Assembly: GCA_934457415.1 (NCBI GenBank) | Contig: CAKSHM010000001.1 | Span: 124,001-188,000, forward strand | Direction of reading: 5' to 3' | From: an uncultured Eubacteriales bacterium | Lineage (GTDB): Bacteria; Bacillota; Clostridia; Oscillospirales; Acutalibacteraceae | Length of the DNA stretch: 64,000 nt | Part shown: piece by piece, positions 34,417 through 42,292 of the stretch | Position numbering within the stretch: the stretch's first letter is position 1 | Layout of the letters: each line of letters opens with the position of its first letter | Notes under the pieces: generated by a model | The model's database searches: none | Seen by the model: the letters and a program-made list of their open reading frames with translations, nothing else | Told to the model about the DNA's origin: nothing | Made by a program: the position numbers and the translations under genes

Positions 34417-34435
34417 AAGAAAGGATAAAATAATT

Positions 34436-35647
34436 ATGAATATTGCTGTTGCACAATCGGGCGGACCGACCTGCGCTATAAATGCTTCCTTGCTCGGCGT
34501 TTTCAGACAGGGTTTAAAGGAAAGCTCAATAGAGCATATTTTCGGTTCTTTTAACGGAATTGAGGGAATAATAAGCGACAATCTTATTGATCTTAATTCA
34601 GTGATAAGAAATGACGATGATATGGAGCTTTTGAGGCAAACACCTTCGACCTGTCTCGGATCCTGCAGATATAAGCTGCCGGATGATGAAAACTCCCGGG
34701 TTTACGAAGAAATAATAAAATGCTTTAAAAGACACGGTATAGGCGCGTTCTTTTATATCGGCGGCAATGATTCTATGGATACTGTTTCAAAGCTCAGCGC
34801 TTACACCGAGAAATACGGTATAGATGTTAAAATTATCGGAATTCCGAAAACCATTGACAATGACCTTGAATATACCGACCACACTCCGGGCTTTGGTTCT
34901 GCCGCTAAATATGTTGCAACTTCTGTTCAGGAAATTGTAAGGGATTCTTCGGTTTACAGCATTGAATCCGTTACGATAGTTGAGGTTATGGGAAGGCATG
35001 CCGGCTGGCTGACGGCATCCTCATGCGTTTTAAGAGCAAACGGAGAAAGTGCTCCTCATTTGATATATTTGCCTGAAAGCAAGATTTCCGAGGAAAAATT
35101 CTTATCCGATGTCAATGCTCAGCTGCAGGTTCACAAGGCGGTTGTGGTTGCGGTTTCAGAAGGATTAAAGCTTGAAAGAGCAAATTCCGAGAAAACCTAC
35201 GGAAGCGGTCTTGTGGATAATTTCGGACATGAATATTTAAGCGGAATAGGGAAGATACTTGAAAATATAGTCAGAGATAAAATCGGCTGTAAGGTAAGGT
35301 CAATAGAGCTTAATGTTATGCAGAGATGTTCATCTCATATCAGCTCTAAAACCGATATCGACGAGGCCGAGCTTATCGCAGAGAAAGCGGTCAGCTGTGC
35401 CGTAGAGGGCAAAAGCGGAATTGCGATGATATTCAGGCGTATTTTAAATCATCCATATACTGTGGTTATAGACAGTGTTAAAGCCTCGAATATTGCAAAT
35501 AAGGAAAGATTTTTCCCTAAGGAGTGGATAAACAAGGAATGCAATAATGTACTTGACTGCGCGGTTGATTATTTCCTGCCTCTTATTCACGGTGAACAGA
35601 TAATAAGAATGAAAAACGGAATGCCTATTCATTTTAAAATAAAATAA
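34436..35647 (+). CDS. 6-phosphofructokinase, pyrophosphate-dependent type
   Basis: 403 residues. The substrate motif PKTIDND (137-143) is complete. The nucleotide motif reads GGND (109-112) instead of GGDG, the change that goes with pyrophosphate rather than ATP as phosphoryl donor in this superfamily. It interconverts fructose-6-phosphate and fructose-1,6-bisphosphate reversibly, saving ATP in an anaerobe. The cofactor is inferred from the motif. A strong terminator follows. Confidence 0.88.
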   Translation: MNIAVAQSGGPTCAINASLLGVFRQGLKESSIEHIFGSFNGIEGIISDNLIDLNSVIRNDDDMELLRQTPSTCLGSCRYKLPDDENSRVYEEIIKCFKRHGIGAFFYIGGNDSMDTVSKLSAYTEKYGIDVKIIGIPKTIDNDLEYTDHTPGFGSAAKYVATSVQEIVRDSSVYSIESVTIVEVMGRHAGWLTASSCVLRANGESAPHLIYLPESKISEEKFLSDVNAQLQVHKAVVVAVSEGLKLERANSEKTYGSGLVDNFGHEYLSGIGKILENIVRDKIGCKVRSIELNVMQRCSSHISSKTDIDEAELIAEKAVSCAVEGKSGIAMIFRRILNHPYTVVIDSVKASNIANKERFFPKEWINKECNNVLDCAVDYFLPLIHGEQIIRMKNGMPIHFKIK

Positions 35648-35651
35648 AACT

Positions 35652-35693
35652 AACACCCCCGAGAGTTTCTTTGAAACTCTCGGGGGTGTTTTA
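35652..35693. terminator. Strong bidirectional terminator between the PPi-PFK gene and gpmI
   Basis: An 18-bp perfect stem (AACACCCCCGAGAGTTTC and its complement) with a 3-base loop, followed by TT on both sides. Confidence 0.85.
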
Positions 35694-35703
35694 AAAATCC
35701 GGC

Positions 35704-37236
35704 TTATTCGATTATTGAAACACCGGTCATTTCTTCGGGCTGTTTAAGTCCTAAGAGCTTGATTATAGTCGGTGAAATATCGCATAGTCTGCCGCCTTCT
35801 CTTAACTTGCAATCCTTTCCGATTACAGCAAAGGGAACAGGGTTTGTAGTATGCGCGGTAAAGGGCGAGCCGTCGGTATCGATCATTCTGTCGGCATTTC
35901 CGTGGTCTGCGGTAAGAAGCATAACTCCGCCCATTTTAAGGGTAGAATCGGCAACTCTTCCGACGCAGTTATCAACGGTTTCAACAGCTTTAACGGCTGC
36001 CTCGAAAATACCCGTATGGCCTACCATGTCGCAGTTTGCAAAGTTTAATATAACAACATTGTATTTTCCGCTTTCTATTGCCTCGCAAACCTTGTCGCAA
36101 ACCTCATTTGCGCTCATTTCGGGCTGTAAATCATAGGTTGCGACCTTAGGGGAGTTGACAAGGATTCTGTCCTCTCCGTCAAATTTAACCTCTCTTCCTC
36201 CGTTAAAGAAGAAGGTAACATGTGCGTATTTTTCGGTTTCGGCAATTCGAAGCTGCGTCATACCGTTTTTGGAAATGAATTCGCCTAAAGTGTTTTCAAG
36301 GCTTTCGGGCTTAAATGCAACTTCAACATTCGGCATTGAAGCATCATACTGAGTCATGCAGACATAAAATACTTTTTGTCTTCCGCCTTTGCGCTCAAAG
36401 CCTGAAAAATCATCGTCAACAAATGTTCTTGTGATTTCTCTCGCACGATCGGGACGGAAGTTGAAGAATATAACGCTGTCTCCGCTCTTAATGCGCTCGG
36501 TTCCCGCAACAACGGTAGGAACAACAAATTCATCGGTAATAAATTTGCCTTCCGCATCCTTGGTTTCATAGGATTTTTTTACTGCCGCCGCAGCGTTCTC
36601 GGTTATGATTCCCTCGCCGTACACAAGTGCGGCATAGGCTTTTTCAACTCTTGCCCAGCGATTGTCTCTGTCCATTCCGTAAAATCTTCCCATAACGGTA
36701 GCAAGCTTTCCGCAGCCGAGTTCTTCACACTTTTTGTTTAATTCCTCTATGAACTCAACAGCCGAAGCAGGGGGAACGTCGCGTCCGTCAAGCAGAGCAT
36801 GGATATAAACCCTGTCAAGACCGTTTAGCTTTGCAAGCTTTATAAGTCCGAAAAGATGCTCTATGTGACTGTGAACGCCACCGTTTGAAAGAAGTCCCAT
36901 TAGATGAAGCGCACTGTCATTTTTCTTACAGTTGTCTATCGCCTTAAGAAAAGCGCCGTTTTGAAAAAAATCGCCGTCGGTAATGGATTTTGTTATACGG
37001 GTAAGCTCCTGATAAACAATTCTTCCTGCACCGATATTTGTATGACCGACCTCGCTGTTGCCCATCTGACCGTCCGGAAGACCTACATCAAGACCCGAAG
37101 CGCCGATCTTAGTTACGGGACAGTTTTTAAAAATATCGTCAAGTCGGGGAGTGTTTGCCGCCTCAATCGCATTTCCTTTTGCTCCCGGGTTAATTCCGAA
37201 TCCGTCCATTATAGTTAAAACTATAGGTTTTTTCAT
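35704..37236 (-). CDS. gpmI: 2,3-bisphosphoglycerate-independent phosphoglycerate mutase
   Basis: 510 residues from the ATG at 37236, preceded by GAGGTG; upstream in-frame codons lie in the tpiA end. Metal-binding DGFG near the start with the catalytic serine in MGNSEVGH; the late motifs NCDMVGHTG and TADHGNAD are intact. It interconverts 3- and 2-phosphoglycerate using Mn. Third gene of pgk-tpiA-gpmI. Confidence 0.97.
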   Translation of the reverse strand: MKKPIVLTIMDGFGINPGAKGNAIEAANTPRLDDIFKNCPVTKIGASGLDVGLPDGQMGNSEVGHTNIGAGRIVYQELTRITKSITDGDFFQNGAFLKAIDNCKKNDSALHLMGLLSNGGVHSHIEHLFGLIKLAKLNGLDRVYIHALLDGRDVPPASAVEFIEELNKKCEELGCGKLATVMGRFYGMDRDNRWARVEKAYAALVYGEGIITENAAAAVKKSYETKDAEGKFITDEFVVPTVVAGTERIKSGDSVIFFNFRPDRAREITRTFVDDDFSGFERKGGRQKVFYVCMTQYDASMPNVEVAFKPESLENTLGEFISKNGMTQLRIAETEKYAHVTFFFNGGREVKFDGEDRILVNSPKVATYDLQPEMSANEVCDKVCEAIESGKYNVVILNFANCDMVGHTGIFEAAVKAVETVDNCVGRVADSTLKMGGVMLLTADHGNADRMIDTDGSPFTAHTTNPVPFAVIGKDCKLREGGRLCDISPTIIKLLGLKQPEEMTGVSIIE

Positions 37237-37249
37237 AATCAGCACCTCA

Positions 37250-38017
37250 TTATTTGCTTGCGGCTTTAACAATTATTGAAAAATCCTCTGCTTTAAGAGA
37301 AGCGCCGCCGATAAGACCGCCGTCAACATTATATTTTGAAAGCAGCTCATCGCAGTTTTTGGCGTTCATAGATCCGCCGTACTGAATAGTTACGGATTCT
37401 GCCGCGTCCTCGCCGTAAACCTCTTTGATTGCCTCACGGACATAGCCGTTGCCCTCGTCAGCCTGCTCAGCACTGGCGGTAACACCGGTACCGATAGCCC
37501 ATACAGGCTCATAAGCAATAACTATATTTTTAAGCTGCTCTTCAGTAATATTTGTAAGAGCCATTTTTGTCTGGAATTTAAGAAGAGTTTCGGTGTAACC
37601 GAGCTCTCGCTGCTCTAAGGTTTCGCCTACGCATACAATTGCGGTAAGTCCTGCATTGACAGCGGCAAGTGTGCGAAGATTGACTGTCTGGTCGGTTTCG
37701 CCGAAATACTGTCTTCTTTCGCTGTGTCCGACAACAACATATTTAACTCCGCTTTCAACAAGCATTTTTGCCGAAACCTCTCCCGTATATGCGCCGCTCT
37801 CTTTAAAATGAACGTTTTCGGCGCCGATTTCGATATTTGAGCCCTCGGCAGCTTTAACTGCGGCTGCAATATCAACATAAGGAACGCAAAGAACAACCTT
37901 GCAGTCAGCGTCCTTAACAAGCGGTTTCATTTCGTTGATAAGAGCGGTCGTCTCAGACGGGGTCTTATTCATTTTCCAGTTTCCCGCAATAATTGCGGAT
38001 CTTTTAATTTTATTCAT
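37250..38017 (-). CDS. tpiA: Triose-phosphate isomerase
   Basis: 255 residues from ATG 38017; an in-frame GTG at 38038 lies before the RBS AGGAG and is rejected. AGNWKMNK with the catalytic Lys, HSERR with the His, and the catalytic-loop AYEPVWAIGTG with the Glu are all present. It lies 13 bases before gpmI. A 26-bp palindrome separates it from pgk. Confidence 0.97.
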   Translation of the reverse strand: MNKIKRSAIIAGNWKMNKTPSETTALINEMKPLVKDADCKVVLCVPYVDIAAAVKAAEGSNIEIGAENVHFKESGAYTGEVSAKMLVESGVKYVVVGHSERRQYFGETDQTVNLRTLAAVNAGLTAIVCVGETLEQRELGYTETLLKFQTKMALTNITEEQLKNIVIAYEPVWAIGTGVTASAEQADEGNGYVREAIKEVYGEDAAESVTIQYGGSMNAKNCDELLSKYNVDGGLIGGASLKAEDFSIIVKAASK

Positions 38018-38041
38018 TATATATATTTCTCCTGTCACACT

Positions 38042-38067
38042 TTAAGGCTTGCCGCGGCAAGCCTTAA
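38042..38067. repeat. Perfect 26-bp palindrome between pgk and tpiA
   Basis: TTAAGGCTTGCCG followed by its exact reverse complement, with no loop bases. On the transcribed minus strand no T-run follows, so it is more likely an RNA processing or stabilising hairpin than a full terminator. Confidence 0.6.
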
Positions 38068-38080
38068 GTTTATTTTATTA

Positions 38081-39292
38081 TTACTTATCGTTAAGCGCTG
38101 CAATGCCGGGAAGCTCTTTACCTTCGAGGAATTCAAGAGAAGCACCGCCGCCTGTTGAAATATGAGTCATCTTGTCGCCGAAGCCCAAGGTGTTGACGGC
38201 AGCCGCTGAATCTCCTCCGCCGATAATCGTTACAGCGTCGGTCTCGGCAAGACTCTTAGCAACAGCAATGGTTCCCTGAGCAAGAGTCGGGTTTTCAAAT
38301 ACGCCCATAGGTCCGTTCCAGACAACCGTCTTTGCGTTCTTTACTTCGTTTGCAAAAAGCTCTGAGGTCTTAGGTCCGATATCAAGACCTTCATAATCAG
38401 CGGGGATTTTATCGGCGTCAACAGTCTTGATTTCAATCGGAGCGTCAATAGGATCCGGGAAGTGGTCGGCTATATTGCAGTCAATGGGAAGAAGAATTTT
38501 AACGCCTTTTTCTTCAGCCTTTTTAAGCATGTCTTTGCAGTAATCAATTTTCTCTGTGTCAAGAAGAGATTTACCTACGCCGTATCCCTTAGCAGCTAAA
38601 AATGTGTAAGCCATACCGCCGCCGATAATAAGGGTATCGGCTTTGTTAAGCAGGTTTTCGATAACAGAAAGCTTATCTGCAACCTTGGCTCCGCCGAGGA
38701 TTGTAACAAACGGGCGGACAGGATTTTCAACGGCATTTCCGAGATATTTAAGCTCTTTACCGATAAGATAACCGGCAACAGCCTCTTTAACATAGGATAC
38801 AACGCCTACGGTAGAGCAGTGCGCTCTGTGAGCGGTGCCGAACGCGTCGTTAACAAATATATCGGCAAGGGAGCCTAATTCCTTTGAGAATTCCTCGCCG
38901 TTCTTGGTTTCTTCTGCACGGTAGCGGGTATTCTGTAAAAGAACAACATCTCCGTCCTTCATTTCGCTTACTGCTTTTTTGGCATTTTCGCCTACGACAT
39001 TATCATCGGCAGCGAAAACAACTTCTTTACCTAAAAGCTCTGAAAGCCTATTTGCAACAGGAGCTAAAGAAAGTTCCGGTTTAGGCTCGCCCTTAGGCTT
39101 ACCTAGATGCGAGCAGAGGATAACCCTGCCTCCGTCTGCAATCAGCTTTTTTATTGTCGGAAGAGCGGCGATAATTCTGTTTTCATCCGTGATTTTTCCG
39201 TTTTTAAGCGGGACATTGAAATCGCAACGGACAAGAACATTCTGACCCTTGACATTGATATCGTCAACAGTCTTTTTATTGAGTGCGTTCAT
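38081..39292 (-). CDS. pgk: Phosphoglycerate kinase
   Basis: 403 residues, full length. RCDFNVPL near the start, the hinge and nucleotide part GGAKVADKL, and GGGDSAAAV near the end are intact. It makes ATP from 1,3-bisphosphoglycerate. First gene of the pgk-tpiA-gpmI operon, with an RBS GAAAGGATG. Confidence 0.97.
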   Translation of the reverse strand: MNALNKKTVDDINVKGQNVLVRCDFNVPLKNGKITDENRIIAALPTIKKLIADGGRVILCSHLGKPKGEPKPELSLAPVANRLSELLGKEVVFAADDNVVGENAKKAVSEMKDGDVVLLQNTRYRAEETKNGEEFSKELGSLADIFVNDAFGTAHRAHCSTVGVVSYVKEAVAGYLIGKELKYLGNAVENPVRPFVTILGGAKVADKLSVIENLLNKADTLIIGGGMAYTFLAAKGYGVGKSLLDTEKIDYCKDMLKKAEEKGVKILLPIDCNIADHFPDPIDAPIEIKTVDADKIPADYEGLDIGPKTSELFANEVKNAKTVVWNGPMGVFENPTLAQGTIAVAKSLAETDAVTIIGGGDSAAAVNTLGFGDKMTHISTGGGASLEFLEGKELPGIAALNDK

Positions 39293-39332
39293 TTTTTTTA
39301 CATCCTTTCAAGACATTAAAATTTACAATATT

Positions 39333-39360
39333 ATTTTACCACATTTTGAAAATTTTTCAA
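39333..39360 (-). promoter_or_regulatory. Promoter of pgk-tpiA-gpmI
   Basis: On the minus strand TTGAAA (39355-39360), 16-base spacer, TAAAAT (39333-39338) with a TG before it. Confidence 0.55.
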
Positions 39361-39375
39361 TATTATTTTAAGAAT

Positions 39376-39882
39376 TTATTCGGCGTTTTCCCACTTATAT
39401 TTATGCAGCTGCCCGAAATTTTCAAGTTCGGGGTAATTCCATTGTCTCAAAACCTCGTAAACCGCTATTGCAACCGAGTTTGAAAGATTAAGACTGCGTA
39501 TTTCTCCCGCCATTGGAATTCTTAAAGCCGTTTCGGGATTTTTAAGAAGAAGTTCTTCGGGAAGACCCTTTGTTTCCTTTCCGAAAATGAGATAGCAGCC
39601 GTCAGGATATGAAACTTCGGAATGGGTTTTTCTGCCCTTGGTCGTATAATAGAAAAAATTACCCTTATTCTTTGCAAAAAAGTCATCTAAGTTTTCATAA
39701 TAAGTGATGTCAAGGAAATGCCAGTAATCAAGACCTGCTCTTTTTAGCTTTTTATCGTCGATTTTAAAGCCCATAGGACCGACAAGATGGAGTCTTGCTC
39801 CTGTTGCGGCACAGGTTCTTGCAACATTTCCGGTATTCTGCGGAATTTCGGGTTCTACCATTACTATATTTATTACAGCCAT
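39376..39882 (-). CDS. trmL: tRNA (cytidine/uridine(34)-2'-O)-methyltransferase
   Basis: 168 residues from ATG 39882 (RBS GGTGA). The SPOUT fold is shown by PEIPQNTGNVARTCAATG near the start, LIFGKETKGLP in the middle and IRSLNLSNSVAIAVYE at the knot. Small TrmL enzymes methylate the wobble base of tRNA-Leu isoacceptors. Transcribed from a consensus promoter that shares its -35 with the opposite operon. Confidence 0.92.
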   Translation of the reverse strand: MAVINIVMVEPEIPQNTGNVARTCAATGARLHLVGPMGFKIDDKKLKRAGLDYWHFLDITYYENLDDFFAKNKGNFFYYTTKGRKTHSEVSYPDGCYLIFGKETKGLPEELLLKNPETALRIPMAGEIRSLNLSNSVAIAVYEVLRQWNYPELENFGQLHKYKWENAE

Positions 39883-39899
39883 ATAAATCACCAAATAAG

Positions 39900-39928
39900 A
39901 TTATATTAGCGTTAAAAATACTTGTCAA
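39900..39928 (-). promoter_or_regulatory. Consensus promoter of trmL (shared -35 region)
   Basis: On the minus strand TTGACA (39923-39928), 17-base spacer, TATAAT (39900-39905): perfect consensus in both boxes. Confidence 0.75.
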
Positions 39929-39950
39929 GGAATTTTAAGTATGATATAAT
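39922..39950 (+). promoter_or_regulatory. Promoter of the membrane protein-spoVAC-rodA unit (shared -35 region)
   Basis: TTGTCA (39922-39927), 17-base spacer, TATAAT (39945-39950). Its -35 overlaps the trmL -35 by five bases, so the two polymerases cannot be bound together. Confidence 0.7.
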
Positions 39951-39990
39951 CAATTTATATTATATTTTGTCATAATAAGAGGGAATTGCT

Positions 39991-40599
39991 TTGAGAAAAA
40001 ATCAGAAAATTCTTGAAAGAATTGAATTTTTAACTGTTAAATACGGAAAAAAACTCGCAAGGTCTGACGGAAAGCTTTTTAAAACGCTAAAGGTTTTCTA
40101 CATTTTATCATTTGCATATTATTCTTTTATCTCGCTTATGGTCTCTCTGCTTATGATATTGCATCTTACCGACGGAGAAGGTATAAGCAAAGAAGTTTTG
40201 AAAAATTATTTAAGCTATGAGGGAACAACCTGTGCTTTCTTTATTATCACAATTATTTCTTTTGTTTTGTTTTGTGTTAAGTTTAAGCTTACAGGCCTTA
40301 TAATGAATATTGTAACGCAGCCCGTATTTATAATTCTTGAGGCACGTTTTTTTAGGGGTAACGATTTTTCGAGATTTAACCTCTACGGGGATTTTTACTG
40401 GAAGCATTTTATTCCTGCTCTGCTTATTTTAATATTTAGTATTTTTATGGCGGTAATAATTATCAGGGAAAGAGCTTATATTTCCCGTGAATATAAAAAA
40501 ATCACCGAAAGAGTCTACGGCGAATTTAAGCGCGGCAATGATACGTTAAGCGAAGAGGAATGGAACGAATTTTTTGAAAATTACGATCCGCTTCACTGA
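39991..40599 (+). CDS. Four-helix membrane protein of unknown function
   Basis: 202 residues from a TTG start (RBS AGAGGGA). A basic N-terminus, then four hydrophobic segments (about 35-57, 72-92, 97-117, 138-160) and a charged C-terminal tail rich in Glu and Arg. I recognise no family. It is the first gene before spoVAC and a rodA-like gene, so a role in cell envelope or spore membrane is possible but unproven. Confidence 0.55.
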   Translation: MRKNQKILERIEFLTVKYGKKLARSDGKLFKTLKVFYILSFAYYSFISLMVSLLMILHLTDGEGISKEVLKNYLSYEGTTCAFFIITIISFVLFCVKFKLTGLIMNIVTQPVFIILEARFFRGNDFSRFNLYGDFYWKHFIPALLILIFSIFMAVIIIRERAYISREYKKITERVYGEFKRGNDTLSEEEWNEFFENYDPLH

Positions 40600-40656
40600 A
40601 TAAATCATTTTTTTCGGGCAAAATAATAAAAACTTTTTAAGTTAAAAGGTGATATT

Positions 40657-41094
40657 ATGTTTCCCGATAAAAATGAGTATTCTAAAATGGTAAAAGCTGC
40701 ATCCAAACCGTCAAAAAAAGCTAAGGATTACATCTGTGCCTTTGTTATCGGAGGATTTATATGCGTTATAGGTCAGCTTTTATTTGAGCTTTATTCAAGT
40801 TTCGATTTAAGCGAAATGCTCGTCAGAGCGGCAGTTCCGTCAACACTTATAGTTTTTGCCGGTTTGCTTACGGGAATAGGAGTTTTTGATAAAATAGCAA
40901 AACATGCCGGAGCGGGAACCTTAGTGCCGATAACAGGATTTGCGAATGCGGTTGTATCTCCCGCGGTAGAATTTAAGAACGAGGGACGGATTTTAGGAAT
41001 CGGAACAAAAATATTTTCGGTTGCGGGACCTGTAATTCTTTACGGAACCGCGGCAGGAATTGTGTACGGTATAATTTACTTTATTTTTACGTAG
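40657..41094 (+). CDS. spoVAC: Stage V sporulation protein AC
   Basis: 145 residues with several membrane segments. The family blocks are FVIGGFICVIGQL, then GAGTLVPITGFANAVVSPA and EGRILGIGTKIFSVAGPVI. SpoVAC forms the inner-spore-membrane channel that moves dipicolinic acid. Here it is not beside spoVAD or spoVAE within 1 kb, which is unusual for Bacillus but seen in Clostridia. RBS AAAAGGTGA. Confidence 0.88.
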   Translation: MFPDKNEYSKMVKAASKPSKKAKDYICAFVIGGFICVIGQLLFELYSSFDLSEMLVRAAVPSTLIVFAGLLTGIGVFDKIAKHAGAGTLVPITGFANAVVSPAVEFKNEGRILGIGTKIFSVAGPVILYGTAAGIVYGIIYFIFT

Positions 41095-41114
41095 TTTGCA
41101 TCGGAGGCGATTGC

Positions 41115-42245
41115 TTGAACAGAATAATTTCAAGGATTGCGGATTATATCCGCGAAACGGATAAGGTCCTTTTGTTCCTTTGCTTTTTTGCGTCTGCTTA
41201 CGGATGCCTTGCCGTTTTTTCGGCGACAAGGCATCTCGAAACATTAAGACCTGTTCTTGTTCAGATGATTTCATTGGCTTTAGGAATAGTTTTTGCAGTT
41301 ATAATATCATCTTTTGATTATGAAAGATTTATTCAAAGCTGGTACATATTTGCCGTACTGGGCATAATTCCCGTTATTTTGACTTTTTTTATCGGATTTG
41401 CACCCGAGGGAACCGATGATAAGGCTTGGCTTAATCTCGGAATCACAACATTTCAGCCCTCGGAGCTTTTGAAAATCTGTTTTATAATCTCTTTTTCTGC
41501 CCATATTACAAGGGTAAAGGAAAGCATAAACAAGCTTAAATATTTAATTCCTGTGTGCCTGCACGCCGCTTTTCCCGTATTGCTTATTCATTTTCAGGGG
41601 GATGACGGCACAGCGCTTGTTTTTGCAGTTATAGTTCTTTGCATGCTTTGCGCGGCAGGAGTGTCCTGGAAATATTTCCTTGCGGCTTTTTCTGCGGCGC
41701 TTATAGCTTCTCCTATTGTATTTTTCTTTATAATGAACGATGATCAGCGTTCAAGACTTATTAATCTTTTTAATATAGAGGGAGATATTAAGGGAGCGAC
41801 CTTTCAGGTATATTACGGAAGAAGAGCCCTTGCAAACGGCGGTTTTTTCGGACAGGGTCTGCTTAAGGGAACGCTTACAAAGGTCGGATATGTACCCGAG
41901 GGGCAGAATGATTTTATTTTTGTAAGCATAGGCGAACAGCTTGGCTTTTTAGGTTGTATGGCAGTTATAATTCTTCTTTGCGCAATAGCATTAAGAGCAA
42001 TTCATATTGCGAAAATCTGCCGAAAGCAAAGCGGAAAGCTGATTTGCATCGGATTTTTCGGTATGCTTTTGGCTCAGGTCACCATAAATATCGGAATGTG
42101 CATAGGCGTGCTTCCCGTTATCGGAGTTACTCTGCCTTTTTTCAGTGCCGGCGGAACCTCGCTTTTGTGTCTTTATCTCGGCGTTGGACTTGTAATGAGT
42201 GTTTATATGCACAGAAATTCAAGAACGATTTATTTACACGATTAA
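41115..42245 (+). CDS. FtsW/RodA/SpoVE family peptidoglycan polymerase
   Basis: 376 residues from a TTG start (RBS GGAGG). About ten membrane segments. SEDS signatures are visible: WLNLGITTFQPSEL (the G-x-x-x-F-Q-P-S-E region), the catalytic-Asp loop FQGDDGTAL, and PEGQNDFIF with GVTLPFFSAGGTSLL. It polymerises lipid II. RodA, FtsW and SpoVE cannot be separated reliably by eye; the partner PBP is not here. A terminator follows. Confidence 0.88.
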   Translation: MNRIISRIADYIRETDKVLLFLCFFASAYGCLAVFSATRHLETLRPVLVQMISLALGIVFAVIISSFDYERFIQSWYIFAVLGIIPVILTFFIGFAPEGTDDKAWLNLGITTFQPSELLKICFIISFSAHITRVKESINKLKYLIPVCLHAAFPVLLIHFQGDDGTALVFAVIVLCMLCAAGVSWKYFLAAFSAALIASPIVFFFIMNDDQRSRLINLFNIEGDIKGATFQVYYGRRALANGGFFGQGLLKGTLTKVGYVPEGQNDFIFVSIGEQLGFLGCMAVIILLCAIALRAIHIAKICRKQSGKLICIGFFGMLLAQVTINIGMCIGVLPVIGVTLPFFSAGGTSLLCLYLGVGLVMSVYMHRNSRTIYLHD

Positions 42246-42248
42246 AAA

Positions 42249-42292
42249 TAAAACGGTTGCAGAAAATAAAAATCTGCAACCGTTTTATTTTA
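42249..42292. terminator. Bidirectional terminator between the rodA-like gene and citrate synthase
   Basis: AAAACGGTTGCAGA / TCTGCAACCGTTTT, 14-bp arms, followed by ATTTTATCTTT. Confidence 0.85.
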
